Origin: Methylobacterium radiotolerans JCM 2831
Lineage (GTDB): Bacteria; Pseudomonadota; Alphaproteobacteria; Rhizobiales; Beijerinckiaceae
Direction: 5' to 3'
Assembly (NCBI RefSeq): GCF_000019725.1
Contig: NC_010505.1
Coordinates: 5,068,001-5,132,000, forward strand
Length of the DNA: 64,000 nucleotides
In this document: positions 1 to 9,165 of the stretch, in pieces
Layout: every line of letters starts with the position of its first letter
Numbering within the stretch: position 1 is the first letter of the stretch
Program-made: the position numbers and the translations under genes
Notes under the pieces: model-generated
Databases searched by the model: none
What the model was told of the DNA's origin: nothing
What the model saw: only the letters and a program-made list of their open reading frames with translations

Positions 1-812
1 CCCGCAACATGCTGACCCTCGCCACCGACGACCTCGCGGCGCTCGCCATCGACCGGCACGGGGTCGTGCCCGATGCCGCCTTCGCCAGCCGGAACGTGGC
101 GTTCGTCACCGTGGGGCATCAGTGCCCGACCACCGCGGTGATGCCGCTGGAGCGGCGCCGTGCCCTCCTCGAGGCCGCGCGGCGCCACGACGTCGTCCTG
201 GTCGAGGACGATTACGAGGCCGACCTCGCCCTGGCGGACGAGATCCCGTCCCTCAAGAGCCTCGATGCGGACGGCCGCGTGATCTATGTCGGCAGCTTCT
301 CGAAGGTGCTCGCCCCGGGCCTGCGGGTCGGCTACGTGGTGGCGCCCCGGACCGTGATCGCGGAGCTACGCGTGCTGCGGCGGCTGATGCTGCGCCACCC
401 GCCGTCGAACAATCAGCGCGCCACCGCGATGTTCGTGGCGCTCGGGCATTACCGCACGCATCTGCGCCGGACCGCCGGCGTGCTGGAGGAGCGCGCCGTC
501 CGGATCGCCGGTCTGCTGCCCCGCCTCTTTCCCGCGTTCCGCTGGCGGCGCGACCCGGGGGCCACGAGCTTCTGGGTGGAGGGGCCTGCCGACCTCGATG
601 CCCGGGATCTCAGCGTGCGCGCCCGCGCCCGCGGCGTCCTGATCGAGCCGGGCGATATCTTCTACGCCGATCCGGAGGCCGGCCGGGCCTGCTTCCGCCT
701 GGGCTTCGCCTCGATCCGCACCGACCGGATCGAGGCGGGCCTCACCCGCCTCGCGGAGCTGGTCACGCCGGCCGGAATCCCCGCGTCACAGGGGATGGCC
801 GAGCAGGTCTGA
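1..812 (+). CDS. MocR-family (GntR/aminotransferase) transcriptional regulator, C-terminal part
   Basis: The reading frame is open at the left window edge (Arg-Asn codons precede the first ATG at 9), so this is the 3' part of a longer gene. What is visible is a fold-type I aminotransferase domain: EDDYEADL near visible residue 66, then GSFSKVLAPGLRVGY, where the lysine (about residue 99 counted from the ATG at 9) is the expected PLP-binding residue. The pattern matches the C-terminal domain of MocR/PdxR/TauR regulators, which have an N-terminal GntR winged helix and regulate amine, GABA or taurine catabolism. The winged helix is outside the window, so a true aminotransferase is not excluded. 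Its 3' end overlaps the convergent exporter gene by 27 bp. It may regulate the neighbouring catabolic genes. Confidence 0.85.
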   Translation, partial: RNMLTLATDDLAALAIDRHGVVPDAAFASRNVAFVTVGHQCPTTAVMPLERRRALLEAARRHDVVLVEDDYEADLALADEIPSLKSLDADGRVIYVGSFSKVLAPGLRVGYVVAPRTVIAELRVLRRLMLRHPPSNNQRATAMFVALGHYRTHLRRTAGVLEERAVRIAGLLPRLFPAFRWRRDPGATSFWVEGPADLDARDLSVRARARGVLIEPGDIFYADPEAGRACFRLGFASIRTDRIEAGLTRLAELVTPAGIPASQGMAEQV

Positions 813-1559
813 GACCGCCTGCACCGCGCTCGTGACGGCGACGGTGCAGAGCAGCAGGATCGACAGGGCTCGATGACCCCGTCCGGCACCGAGCCTGAGA
901 ACCGCCTCGCCGAGCCGGCTGCCGGCGACGATGAGCGGGATGCCGACCATCACCGGGAGCACCAGGGAGGCCCCGAAGAGCCCGGCGGTCGCGAGGCTGA
1001 CGGCGCTGGCGATCGACGTCGCCAGGAAGAATACCAGCAGCGAGGCGCGCCCCTGCTGCGGCGAGAGCGGCGTCGCGAGATAGTAGGCGACCACGGGCGG
1101 ACCCGGCATCGCCGCGAGCCCGTTGCACAGGCCGGCGGCCAGCCCGACCGCCAGGGTCGCGCCGCCGCGCGGGAGCCCGGCGAAGCGAAAGCCGCGCAGG
1201 AGAGCGACGGTCCCGCAGCCGCAGACCAGCGCGATGCCGAGCCGGGCGACGTCCGGGCTCGCCGCAGCCAGCGCGGCGACGCCGAGCGGCGATCCGACCA
1301 CCGTGCCGGCGACGAGCCAGCCGAGCGACGGCCAATGGCAGGTTCGGCGCGCCCGCGGCAGGTCGGACAGGCTCGCGCAGAACTGGAGGGCGACGGCGAG
1401 CGGGACGCACTGGCTCGGCGGCAGCGTGAAGCCGAGCAGCGGCACGGCAGCCAGGGCGAACCCGAAGCCCGTGAAGCCGCGGATGAGCGCCGCGGCGAAG
1501 ATTGCGGCGGCGATCGCGATCAGGGTTGCCGGTTCAGCCATCGGTAGAGCGGGCGCCAC
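786..1559 (-). CDS. TauE/SafE-family sulfite/organic anion exporter
   Basis: A 257-residue, very hydrophobic protein with about eight predicted membrane segments. Its N-terminal GFTGFGFALAAVPLL is typical of the TauE/SafE (DUF81) family, whose members export sulfite, sulfoacetate or other small anions through the inner membrane. The start is 4 bp after the aldehyde dehydrogenase stop codon on the same strand, so the two are almost certainly co-transcribed. The 3' end runs 27 bp into the convergent MocR-type gene. The family is broad and sequence alone does not fix the substrate. Linkage to an aldehyde dehydrogenase and a MocR regulator recalls the SafD/SafE arrangement (sulfoacetaldehyde dehydrogenase and sulfoacetate exporter) known from taurine metabolism. 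Confidence 0.85.
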   Translation of the reverse strand: MAPALPMAEPATLIAIAAAIFAAALIRGFTGFGFALAAVPLLGFTLPPSQCVPLAVALQFCASLSDLPRARRTCHWPSLGWLVAGTVVGSPLGVAALAAASPDVARLGIALVCGCGTVALLRGFRFAGLPRGGATLAVGLAAGLCNGLAAMPGPPVVAYYLATPLSPQQGRASLLVFFLATSIASAVSLATAGLFGASLVLPVMVGIPLIVAGSRLGEAVLRLGAGRGHRALSILLLCTVAVTSAVQAVSDLLGHPL

Positions 1560-1563
1560 CGCC

Positions 1564-3084
1564 CTAGCGCATGTCGACCACGATGGTCTTCTTGCGGGTG
1601 AAGTGCTCCAGCATCGACTCCAGGGAGGCCTCCTTGCCGAGGCCGGACTTCTTGAATCCGCCGTAGCTGAGGTTCGGCTGGATCGTCAGGTTCTGGTTGA
1701 CTTGCACATAGCCGGCATCCAGCGCGTGCGACACCCGCAGCGCCCGGCGCAGGTCCCGGGTCCACACCGTCGCGGCGAGGCCGAATTCCCCCGCATTCGC
1801 GGCCTCCAGGACGTCGTCCTCGTCGGAGAACGGGACGATGCAGGCGACCGGTCCGAAGATCTCGTCGCGCATGAGCGGGCTGTCCTCGGTCAGACCGGTG
1901 AACAGGACCGGCTCGACGAACAGGCCCGCGGCGAGATCCGGCGCGGCCGGCAGGTGCCCGCAGCGCACGGCCCGCGCGCCCGGCGTCGCCTCGCCCCGGG
2001 CGATGTAGTTCATGATCTTGGCGCGCTGCCGGGCGTTGATCACGGTGCCGATGTCGGTGGCCTCCTCCAGGGGATCGCCCATCCGGAGATTCGAGACGGC
2101 GGCGGCCAGCCGCTCGACGAACCGGTCGTGCAGCTCAGCGTCGACGTAGATCCGGCTCGAGGCGGTGCAGCTCTGGCCCTGTCGGGTGAAGCGCATCCCG
2201 GCGACCGCGCCCGCGACGGCCCGGTCGAGCTCCGCGTCCGCGAAGACCAGCATCGGGCTCTTGCCGCCGAGTTCCAGGCTCACCGGGATCAGCTTGTCGG
2301 CGGCCTCGCGGTAGATCGCCTCGCCCACCGCCTGCGAGCCCGTGAAGGTGACCTTGGCGACGTCGGGGTGCCGGACCAGCGGCGCCCCGCAGGCGGGACC
2401 GGTGCCGCAGATCACGTTGAGGACTCCGGGCGGCAGGAGATCGGCCAGGAGGCGCGCCGCCTCGATCGTCGCGAAGGGAGCCTCCTCGGAGGCCTTCACC
2501 ACCACGGTATTCCCGGCGACCAGGGCCGGACCGATCTTGAGCGCCATCAGCACGAGGGGCACGTTCCAAGGCAGGATCGCCGCCACCACGCCCAGGGGCT
2601 CGCGCGTGGTCAGCGCGAGCATGTCAGGGCTGAAGGGCAGTGTCTCGCCCTTCAGCTCCGTGGCGAGACCGCCGAACATCGCGAGGATATCGGCCGCGGT
2701 GGCGATCTCGGGGCGACACTCGGTGCGGATCGCCTTGCCGGTCTCGGCGGCGAGCAGGGGGGCGAGATCCGGGGACGCCGCCGCGATCCGGCGCCCGCCC
2801 TCGGCCACCAACCGCCCGCGCTCGCGGGCCGGAACCCGCGCCCAGGCCTGTCCGGCAGCACGGGCGGCCGCGACCGCCGCCTGGACGTCCGCCGGGCCGG
2901 CCGCGGGCGCCTGGGCCAGGGCGCGCCCGGTGGCCGGATCGACGACGGTGAGGCAGGCTCCGTCCACCGGGCCGACCAGCGCGTTCCCGACGAGGTGGCG
3001 CCCGGCGAGGGCGGCCAGGAGGTCACGCACGCCCTGGGGGAGGCGCGCGCGGCCACCCGCCAGGCTCTCGGATTCATTCGACAT
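1564..3084 (-). CDS. NAD(P)-dependent aldehyde dehydrogenase
   Basis: A 506-residue protein, normal length for the ALDH superfamily. The general-base glutamate lies in SLELGGKSP (about residue 270) and the catalytic cysteine in GQGQ-like GQSCTASSRIY (about 304). FTGSQAVGEAI forms the cofactor loop and EIFGPV lies towards the C terminus. It oxidises an aldehyde to the carboxylate in the cytoplasm. The frame is open far upstream of the chosen ATG, but homologues begin near MSNESESL, and the longer extension is arginine/proline-rich read-through. The TauE/SafE gene follows after 4 bp. An FAD-dependent amine oxidase is encoded divergently about 0.7 kb away, so the substrate is probably the aldehyde that enzyme releases. 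Confidence 0.9.
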   Translation of the reverse strand: MSNESESLAGGRARLPQGVRDLLAALAGRHLVGNALVGPVDGACLTVVDPATGRALAQAPAAGPADVQAAVAAARAAGQAWARVPARERGRLVAEGGRRIAAASPDLAPLLAAETGKAIRTECRPEIATAADILAMFGGLATELKGETLPFSPDMLALTTREPLGVVAAILPWNVPLVLMALKIGPALVAGNTVVVKASEEAPFATIEAARLLADLLPPGVLNVICGTGPACGAPLVRHPDVAKVTFTGSQAVGEAIYREAADKLIPVSLELGGKSPMLVFADAELDRAVAGAVAGMRFTRQGQSCTASSRIYVDAELHDRFVERLAAAVSNLRMGDPLEEATDIGTVINARQRAKIMNYIARGEATPGARAVRCGHLPAAPDLAAGLFVEPVLFTGLTEDSPLMRDEIFGPVACIVPFSDEDDVLEAANAGEFGLAATVWTRDLRRALRVSHALDAGYVQVNQNLTIQPNLSYGGFKKSGLGKEASLESMLEHFTRKKTIVVDMR

Positions 3085-3367
3085 GGGCGGCTCGCTCGCG
3101 GTCGGACTGGGGCGTCCGGGCGTCGATACGAGCGCCCCGGGCGTCGCGACAGGTCCAGGCGGTGGCGAGTGAGCGGGCCAGGCGCAGCCCGGTGTCCTCG
3201 GGCTCCGGCCGACCGGACCCGCTCCGCCGCTCCTGTCGGGCGCCTCGGCCGACCCGCCAACTGGATGCGTCGTTGGCCTCCGTCTGGACCTCGTCGGGCG
3301 GACGGCGGCGGCGCTAGGTCGTGGCGGACGATGGCCGCCTGCGGGCGCGCAAGGGGAGCGCAGTGCG

Positions 3368-3766
3368 ATGACTGAAGCGACGACCGAGGCGGAGCGCCAC
3401 GCCCTCCTGGAGCGCCTGTTCGCGGCCTTCAACCGCCACGACGCCGACGGCGTCATGGCCTGCTTCACGCCGGGGGTCGTGTTCGACACGGCAGCCGGAC
3501 CGGAGGCGCACGGCCGCCGGCTGACCGGCCAGGACGCGGTTCGGGCGGCCTTCGTGGCGGTGTGGACCGACATGCCGGACGTGGCCTGGACGGTGTCGCG
3601 CCACACGCTGGCCGGGGAGCGGGCCACGTCGGAATGGCTGTTCACCGGCACCCGGGCCGACGGTGGCCGGGTGGCCGTGGAGGGCGTCGACCTGTTCGTG
3701 TTCGAGGGCCGGCTGATCGCCCGCAAGAGCGCCTTCCGCAAGGACCGCCCGGTCCAGGCGGTCTGA
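3368..3766 (+). CDS. NTF2-like / SnoaL-like domain protein
   Basis: A 132-residue protein with the cone-shaped NTF2-like fold signature: an N-terminal helix ending LFAAFNRHDADGVMACFTPGVVF, a central VRAAFVAVW helix and C-terminal strands around ATSEWLFTGT and GVDLFVFEGRLIARKSAF. Members include ketosteroid isomerase-like and polyketide cyclase-like enzymes as well as non-enzymatic ligand-binding proteins, so no reaction can be assigned. It is followed after 12 bp by the FAD oxidoreductase gene, with a GGGAGG ribosome-binding site between them, and the two form a bicistronic unit divergent from aldehyde dehydrogenase/TauE. It may bind or isomerise the oxidase substrate or product. Confidence 0.8.
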   Translation: MTEATTEAERHALLERLFAAFNRHDADGVMACFTPGVVFDTAAGPEAHGRRLTGQDAVRAAFVAVWTDMPDVAWTVSRHTLAGERATSEWLFTGTRADGGRVAVEGVDLFVFEGRLIARKSAFRKDRPVQAV

Positions 3767-3778
3767 GGGAGGCGGATC

Positions 3779-5167
3779 GTGAGCCTGACCCCCGATCCCG
3801 TTCCGAGCCCGACCGGCGCGCCCTACGATCCGACCTACGACCCGCTGACCAGCGTCACCCCGGGGACGGACCGCGCCTACGCGCCGACCTACTGGGTGGC
3901 CACCGCCGGCCCGCCGCCGGCGGATGACGGCCCGATCACGGGGGACGTCGACGCGGACGTGGTGATCGTCGGCTCGGGCTTCACCGGCTTGTCCTGCGCC
4001 CTCAGCCTCGCCCGGGACCACGGCATCAAGGCCACCGTGCTGGAGGCCAACCGGGTCGCCTGGGGCTGCAGCACCCGCAATGGCGGCCAGGGCCAGAACG
4101 CCTCGGGCCGGCTCAGCCGCTCGCAGTGGATCGCCCGCTACGGCCGCGAGACCGCGCTCCGGCTCCACGCCGAGATCCTGGAGGGCTTCGCGTATTTCAC
4201 CGGCCTCGTGCGCGAATTCGACCCCGATCCCCAGCCCGGCGGCCACATCTACGTCGCCCATCGGCCCCGCACCTTCGCCAAGCTCTCGGCCGAGTCCGAG
4301 GTGGCCAACACGGTCTTCGGCTACCGCACCCGGATGCTCGGCGCGGACGAGCTGCGCCGCGACTGGATGGACGAGGCCGGGGCCGTCGGCGCGCTCCACG
4401 AGCCGCTGGGGATCGGCATCCATCCGGCCAAGTTCGCCTTCGGTTACCTCCGGGCCGCGCGGGCGGCCGGGGCCAAGGTCCATCCGGCCAGTCCGGTGCT
4501 CGGGATCGACCGCGACGGCGGCGGTTTCCGGGTGCGGACGCCCCACGGGACCGTGCGGGCCCGCGCGGTGGCGATCGCCACCGGCGGCTATACCAGCCAG
4601 GGGCTGCACCCGCGCCTGCGCAGCCGGATCATGCCGATCCTGTCGAATTCCCTGGTCACGCGGCCCCTGACCGCCGACGAGATCGCGGCGACGCTGCGCA
4701 CCACCACCTTCGTCACCGACACGCGCACCCTGCGGTTCTACTATCGCCGGCTCCCCGACGGCCGGGTGCAGATCGGCAGCCGCAGCGCGATCACGGGGGC
4801 GGACGCGACCCATCCGCGCCATCTGCGCCTGCTGGTCGATGGCCTGCACCAGAAGTTCCCGGCCCTCGCGGGGATCGAGATCGACTATTCGTGGTGGGGC
4901 TGGGTCGATGTCAGCCACGACATGATGCCCCGCATCGTCCAGCCCGAACCGGGCGAGCCCCTGTTCTACGCCCTGGGCTACGGCGGCAACGGCGTCTCGT
5001 TCTCGGCCCAGGCCGGCCGCCGGCTCGCCGGGCTGGTGGCCGGGCGCAGGCCCGCGGGCCTGCCGATCTTCGAGGGCGCGCTGCCGGGCCACCCGTTCGC
5101 CCCGTTCCGGCGGATCGGGCAGCGGATGCTGTATCGCTGGTACCACCACCGCGACGAGGCGGCCTGA
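3779..5167 (+). CDS. FAD-dependent amine/amino acid oxidoreductase (DadA/PuuB-like)
   Basis: A 462-residue flavoprotein with a GTG start 8 bp after a GAGGGAGG Shine-Dalgarno. The dinucleotide-binding motif VVIVGSGFTGLS begins near residue 61, followed by the acidic end of strand 2 in TVLEANRVAWGCS and the STRNGGQ loop typical of DAO-superfamily amine oxidases such as gamma-glutamylputrescine oxidase. A second FAD contact, YALGYGGNGVSFSAQAGR, lies near the C terminus. The enzyme should oxidise a primary or secondary amine to an imine and then an aldehyde plus ammonia/amine. The substrate is unknown, and the adjacent aldehyde dehydrogenase is the natural next step. A strong intrinsic terminator follows 24 bp after the stop. 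Confidence 0.85.
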   Translation: MSLTPDPVPSPTGAPYDPTYDPLTSVTPGTDRAYAPTYWVATAGPPPADDGPITGDVDADVVIVGSGFTGLSCALSLARDHGIKATVLEANRVAWGCSTRNGGQGQNASGRLSRSQWIARYGRETALRLHAEILEGFAYFTGLVREFDPDPQPGGHIYVAHRPRTFAKLSAESEVANTVFGYRTRMLGADELRRDWMDEAGAVGALHEPLGIGIHPAKFAFGYLRAARAAGAKVHPASPVLGIDRDGGGFRVRTPHGTVRARAVAIATGGYTSQGLHPRLRSRIMPILSNSLVTRPLTADEIAATLRTTTFVTDTRTLRFYYRRLPDGRVQIGSRSAITGADATHPRHLRLLVDGLHQKFPALAGIEIDYSWWGWVDVSHDMMPRIVQPEPGEPLFYALGYGGNGVSFSAQAGRRLAGLVAGRRPAGLPIFEGALPGHPFAPFRRIGQRMLYRWYHHRDEAA

Positions 5168-5191
5168 GCCGGCTACAGAACGGATTGAACG

Positions 5192-5223
5192 GGCCGCCCC
5201 GCGCATTCGGGGCGGCCTTTCTC
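5192..5223 (+). terminator. Rho-independent terminator of the FAD oxidoreductase gene
   Basis: A perfect 10-bp G+C-rich stem (GGCCGCCCCG at 5192-5201, complement at 5208-5217) with a 6-nt loop is followed by TTTCTC. It lies in the 76-bp gap between two convergent genes. The T-rich tail lies on the + side only, so it should stop transcription from the left. Confidence 0.9.
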
Positions 5224-5243
5224 GTACGGGGAACCCGGCGGGA

Positions 5244-6266
5244 TCAGGCGGCCTGGGCCCGGTCGAAGTCCGGCGCCTCGATCTCGCCGACCCGGTGACA
5301 GGCGACGTAGTGGCCCGGGCCGGTCGCCAGCAGGGCGGGATCCTCGGCGCGGCAGCGCTCGACCGCGAACGGGCAGCGCGCAGCGAACCGGCAGCCGGCG
5401 GGCGGATCGATCGGGCTCGGCGGCTCGCCGCGCACGAGGTAGCGCGCCTTCAGGGCATCCCGCGCCGGACCGGCCGGCACCGCCGCCGAGATCAGCGACC
5501 AGCTGTAGGGATGGCGCGGGGCGGAGAAGAACGTCCGGGTCGGCGCCTGCTCGACGATGCGGCCGAGATACATCACCGCGACCTCGTCGCAGAGATGCTG
5601 CACGACGCCGAGGTCGTGCGAGATGAAGATGTAGGCGAGGCCGCGCTCCGCCTGGAGCTTGGCCAGGAGGTTGAGGATCTGCGCCTGGATCGCGACGTCG
5701 AGGGCCGAGACCGCCTCGTCGCAGACGATGATGTCGGGCTCGGTCGCCAGCGCCCGGGCGATGCACAGGCGCTGGCGCTGCCCGCCCGAGAACTGGTGCG
5801 GGAACAGGCTCCGGGCCTCGGCCGGCAGGCCCACCGCGGCGAACAGCGCGTCGAGCCGCGCCGCCGCCTGCCTGCGCGACAGGCCCTCCAGCAGCCGCAG
5901 CGGCTCGGCCACGAGGTCGCCGGCGCAGCGGCGGGGATCGAGCGACGCGAACGGGTCCTGGAAGACCATCTGGATGTGGCGCCGCGCCTGCCGGAGCCGG
6001 GCGCCCCGGAGGCCGATTATGTCCTCGCCGCGCAGGACCACCTGACCCGCGGCCGCCGGGACGAGGCGCATGATCCCCTGCGCCGTGGTGGACTTGCCCG
6101 AGCCGGATTCGCCGACGATGCCGAAGCTCGCGCCCCGCCGCACGACGAAGCTCACGCCGTCGACGGCGTGGACCCGCCCTCCGCCCGGGACCGGGAAATG
6201 GACCTTCAGGTCGTTGACCTGCAGGAGGTCGGCCCCGATCGGGGCCGATGCGGCGTCCGTCGTCAT
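5244..6266 (-). CDS. Peptide/opine-type ABC transporter ATP-binding protein (DppF/OppF-like)
   Basis: A 340-residue nucleotide-binding subunit. Walker A is GESGSGKST, the ABC signature FSGGQRQR, and Walker B IIVCDEAVSALD, followed by the H-loop in FISHDLGVV. The C-terminal extension has the cysteine-containing CRFAARCPFAVERC segment characteristic of the oligopeptide/dipeptide ATPase subfamily. It works as a heterodimer with the upstream ATPase at the cytoplasmic face of the permease pair. The start ATG at 6266 overlaps the upstream stop as ATGA, indicating translational coupling. It is the last gene of a seven-gene operon transcribed leftwards from about 13.4 kb. Confidence 0.95.
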   Translation of the reverse strand: MTTDAASAPIGADLLQVNDLKVHFPVPGGGRVHAVDGVSFVVRRGASFGIVGESGSGKSTTAQGIMRLVPAAAGQVVLRGEDIIGLRGARLRQARRHIQMVFQDPFASLDPRRCAGDLVAEPLRLLEGLSRRQAAARLDALFAAVGLPAEARSLFPHQFSGGQRQRLCIARALATEPDIIVCDEAVSALDVAIQAQILNLLAKLQAERGLAYIFISHDLGVVQHLCDEVAVMYLGRIVEQAPTRTFFSAPRHPYSWSLISAAVPAGPARDALKARYLVRGEPPSPIDPPAGCRFAARCPFAVERCRAEDPALLATGPGHYVACHRVGEIEAPDFDRAQAA

Positions 6267-7258
6267 GCGGCGCGGTCCTCCGGGTGCCAGCAGGCCACCG
6301 CCCGGGCCGGGCCGGCCTCGGCCAGGGGCGGCTGGGGATTGTCCAGGCAGGTGGCGTCGGCCCGGCCGCACCGGTCCGCGAAGGCGCAGATCGCCGGCCG
6401 CCGGCCCAGCGGCGGGACGAGACCCGGGATCTCCCTCAGCATCCCCGCACCCGCATCGGCCGCCGCGCCGAGGCGCAGGTGCGGCGTGCAGCCCATCAGC
6501 CCCCGCGTGTAGGGATGCTGCGGCGCGCGCATGACCGACCGGGTGTCGCCCTGCTCGATGCAGCGCCCGGCGTAGAGCACCGCCACGGTGTCGGCGATGT
6601 CGGCCACCGCCCCGAGGTCGTGGGTGATCAGCACGATGGCGGTGCCCATCTCGTCCTGCAGGGCCTTCAGCAGGTCGAAGACCTGCGCCTGGACGGTCAC
6701 GTCGAGGGCCGTGGTCGGCTCGTCGGCGATCAGGAGCCTCGGCCGGCAGGCCAGCGCCATGGCGATCATCACCCGCTGGCGCATGCCGCCGGAGAGTTCG
6801 TGCGGGTAGGCGTGCAGGCGCCGCTCGGCCGCCGGGATCTGCACGGCCCTGAGCATCGCCAGCGCCCGCTCCAGGGCAGCGCGGTGCCCGAGCCGCTGGT
6901 GCAGCCGCAGCGCCTCGGCGATCTGGTCGCCGACCGTGTAGACCGGGTTCAGGGCCGTCATCGGCTCCTGGAAGATCATCGACAGGGCGCTGCCGCGCAG
7001 GGCCCGCAGCCGGGCCGGCTTGGCGGCCGCGATGTCCTCCCCGGCGAGCAGGACCCGGCCGCCGGCGCGGGCGAAGCCCTCCGGCAGCAGGCCCATGATC
7101 GCCAGCGCCGTCATGCTCTTGCCGCAGCCGGATTCGCCGACCAGCGCGACGGTGCGGCCGGCCTCGACGGAGAAGCTGAGCCGCTCCAGGACCGGCACGC
7201 GGCCGCCCGGCCGCGTCAGGGTCACGGTCAGGTCCTCGACGGCGAGTACGGGGGCCAT
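6263..7258 (-). CDS. Peptide/opine-type ABC transporter ATP-binding protein (DppD/OppD-like)
   Basis: A 331-residue ATPase with Walker A GESGCGKS, signature LSGGMRQR, Walker [14 protein letters not shown] and H-loop ITHDLGAVA. It ends with the oligopeptide-transporter cysteine region ([14 protein letters not shown]). It pairs with the downstream DppF-like subunit to energise import through the two permeases encoded just upstream. It overlaps the next gene by 4 bp (ATGA) and lies 3 bp from the preceding permease stop, as expected for co-translated subunits. Confidence 0.95.
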   Translation of the reverse strand: MAPVLAVEDLTVTLTRPGGRVPVLERLSFSVEAGRTVALVGESGCGKSMTALAIMGLLPEGFARAGGRVLLAGEDIAAAKPARLRALRGSALSMIFQEPMTALNPVYTVGDQIAEALRLHQRLGHRAALERALAMLRAVQIPAAERRLHAYPHELSGGMRQRVMIAMALACRPRLLIADEPTTALDVTVQAQVFDLLKALQDEMGTAIVLITHDLGAVADIADTVAVLYAGRCIEQGDTRSVMRAPQHPYTRGLMGCTPHLRLGAAADAGAGMLREIPGLVPPLGRRPAICAFADRCGRADATCLDNPQPPLAEAGPARAVACWHPEDRAA

Positions 7259-7261
7259 CGC

Positions 7262-8185
7262 TCAGCTCCGCTTGCGCAGGCGCGGATTGACCGCGTCGTT
7301 GACCGCGTCGCCCACGAGGCTGACGCCGAGGACCGCGAGGAAGATCGCCGCGCCGGGCAGCAGCACGGTCCACCACGCCTCCAGGGCGTAGGCGCGGTTC
7401 TGCCCGATCATCAGCCCCCAGCTCATCACGTTGGGGTCGCCCAGGCCGAGGAAACTCAAGGCCCCCTCGAACAGCACGGCGGTGCCGATCGCCAGCGTCG
7501 CGGAGACCACGATCGGCGGCGCGGCGTTCGGCAGGATCACCCGTCCGATCAGGTAGAGCGGTCCGGCACCGGCCGCCCGGGCTGCCTTGACGAAGTCGAG
7601 GCCGCGCAGGCGCAGGAACTCGGCCCGGGTCAACCGGGCGGTCGGCGGCCACGACACGATGCCGATCGCGATCGTGGTGATGGCGATCTTCTGGCCGAAC
7701 AGGGTGACCAGAACCATCGCGAACAGCAGGGTCGGCAGCACCTGGAAGAACTCGGTGACCTTCATCAGCGCCGCGTCGACCCGGCCGCCGAAGAAGCCCG
7801 CGAGCGCCCCGAAGGTCACGCCGATCACCACGGTGATGAGCGCCGCCGAGAACCCGACCAGCAGGGTCGCGCGGCCGCCCTGGAGCAGGGCCGCCAGGAT
7901 ATCCTGACCCAGGTAATCGGTGCCCAGCACCGGGTCGCCGCCGGGTGGCTGGAACGGGGCGCCGACGATCTCGAACGGGTCGACCCCGTAGAGGTGCGGG
8001 CCCGCCAGCGCGGCGAACAGCAGGCCGATCAGGATGGCCAGGCCCAGGAGCCCGCTCGGGTTGCGCAGGAAGAGGCGCAAGGCGGCGAGGCCGGGATCCG
8101 CCGCCGGGCGCGGCATCGGTGGCGCGGTCTCGGATCGCACCGGCTGGGGCCGCACCGCCGGTTCGGCCGCGGCGAGGGCGCTCAT
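7262..8185 (-). CDS. ABC transporter permease (DppC/OppC-like)
   Basis: A 307-residue inner-membrane permease. The N-terminal cytoplasmic tail is followed by a first membrane helix (LGLAILIGLLFAALAG) and the DppC-type periplasmic loop ending HYLGTD-like LGTDYLGQDI. The core has five more helices. The EAA coupling loop reads VKAARAAGAGPLYLIGRVILP. The open frame extends far upstream, but the ATG at 8185 overlaps the preceding permease stop by 4 bp and gives the normal family length. It forms the translocation channel with the DppB-like subunit. Confidence 0.93.
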   Translation of the reverse strand: MSALAAAEPAVRPQPVRSETAPPMPRPAADPGLAALRLFLRNPSGLLGLAILIGLLFAALAGPHLYGVDPFEIVGAPFQPPGGDPVLGTDYLGQDILAALLQGGRATLLVGFSAALITVVIGVTFGALAGFFGGRVDAALMKVTEFFQVLPTLLFAMVLVTLFGQKIAITTIAIGIVSWPPTARLTRAEFLRLRGLDFVKAARAAGAGPLYLIGRVILPNAAPPIVVSATLAIGTAVLFEGALSFLGLGDPNVMSWGLMIGQNRAYALEAWWTVLLPGAAIFLAVLGVSLVGDAVNDAVNPRLRKRS

Positions 8186-9165
8186 GCCGGCCTCCCGGCG
8201 CGGATCCGCGGGTCGATCAGGCGGTAGAGGAGGTCGGTGACGAGGTTCGCGGCGATGACCAGCAGCGCCGAGCAGAACAGGATGCCGAGCAGCGTCGGGT
8301 AGTCGCGCCGCAGGATCGAGTCGAAAGTCAGCCGGCCGAGACCCGGCCACGCGAACACGGTCTCGACCAGGATCGCCCCCGCGAAGAGCTGCCCGAACTG
8401 GAGCCCGACCATGGTGACGAGGGGGATCAGCGCGTTGCGCAGCGCGTGCTTGCCGATCACGGTCCGCTCCGGCAGGCCCTTGGCCCGGGCGGTGCGGACG
8501 TAGTCGGCGTTGAGCGCGTCGATCATGCTGGCGCGCATCAGGCGGCTGTACTGCGCGACGTAGACGATGCCGAGGGTCAGCGCCGGCAGGACCAGGTGGC
8601 GGGCGACGTCCAGGGCGTAGGCGAGGCCGTGGCGTGGGGTGGCCACGTCCTCCATCCCGGCGACCGGGAGCACCGGCCACAGGGAGGCGAACACGACCAG
8701 CAGCATCAGGCCGGTCCAGAACACCGGAGCGGCGTTGCCGGCGATCGCCACCAGGGAGACGGCGTGACTGACGAGGCCGTTCGGCCTGCGGGCACCCAGG
8801 ATCCCGAGGCCGGCCCCGGCCAGCACCGCGAGGGCGAGGGAACTCAGAACCAGCAGCGCGGTGGCCGGCAGACGACCCAGGATCAGGCGCGAGACCGGCT
8901 CGTTGAAGTAGAACGAGTAGCCGAGATCCCCCCGCACCACCTTGCCGACATAGGTCGCGAGCTGCTCGGGGAGGCCGCGGTCGAGGCCGTAGCGGGTGCG
9001 GATCTCGGCCATGATCTCCGGCGAGGCGCCGCCCATCTCCCCGGCGATGACCTGCGCCGGATCGCCCGGCGCCGCCTGGATCAGCAGGAAGTTCAGCACC
9101 ACCACGGCGAGCAGCAGGCCGGCGGCGTTCGCCGCCGTCGCGCCGAGCCTGCGCAGGCCCGTCAT
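8182..9165 (-). CDS. ABC transporter permease (DppB/OppB-like)
   Basis: A 327-residue permease of the DppB/OppB type. Helix 1 (AAGLLLAVVVLNFLLIQ) is followed by the conserved APGDPA motif and the periplasmic segment RYGLDRGLPEQLATY. The EAA loop is YVRTARAKGLPERTVIGKHALRNALIP split around the coupling helix. The ATG at 9165 overlaps the stop of the solute-binding protein gene (ATGA). It forms the heterodimeric channel with the DppC-like subunit. Confidence 0.93.
   Translation of the reverse strand: MTGLRRLGATAANAAGLLLAVVVLNFLLIQAAPGDPAQVIAGEMGGASPEIMAEIRTRYGLDRGLPEQLATYVGKVVRGDLGYSFYFNEPVSRLILGRLPATALLVLSSLALAVLAGAGLGILGARRPNGLVSHAVSLVAIAGNAAPVFWTGLMLLVVFASLWPVLPVAGMEDVATPRHGLAYALDVARHLVLPALTLGIVYVAQYSRLMRASMIDALNADYVRTARAKGLPERTVIGKHALRNALIPLVTMVGLQFGQLFAGAILVETVFAWPGLGRLTFDSILRRDYPTLLGILFCSALLVIAANLVTDLLYRLIDPRIRAGRPA

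Noticed and set aside
1123..3375. A 750-codon open frame on the + strand across the TauE and ALDH genes
   Set aside because: It is antisense to two well-recognised genes, and its composition (Arg/Gly/Ala-rich, no domain) is typical of GC-rich shadow frames.
3314..5206. A 630-codon minus-strand frame opposite the FAD oxidoreductase
   Set aside because: The opposite strand has clear FAD motifs; this frame has none.
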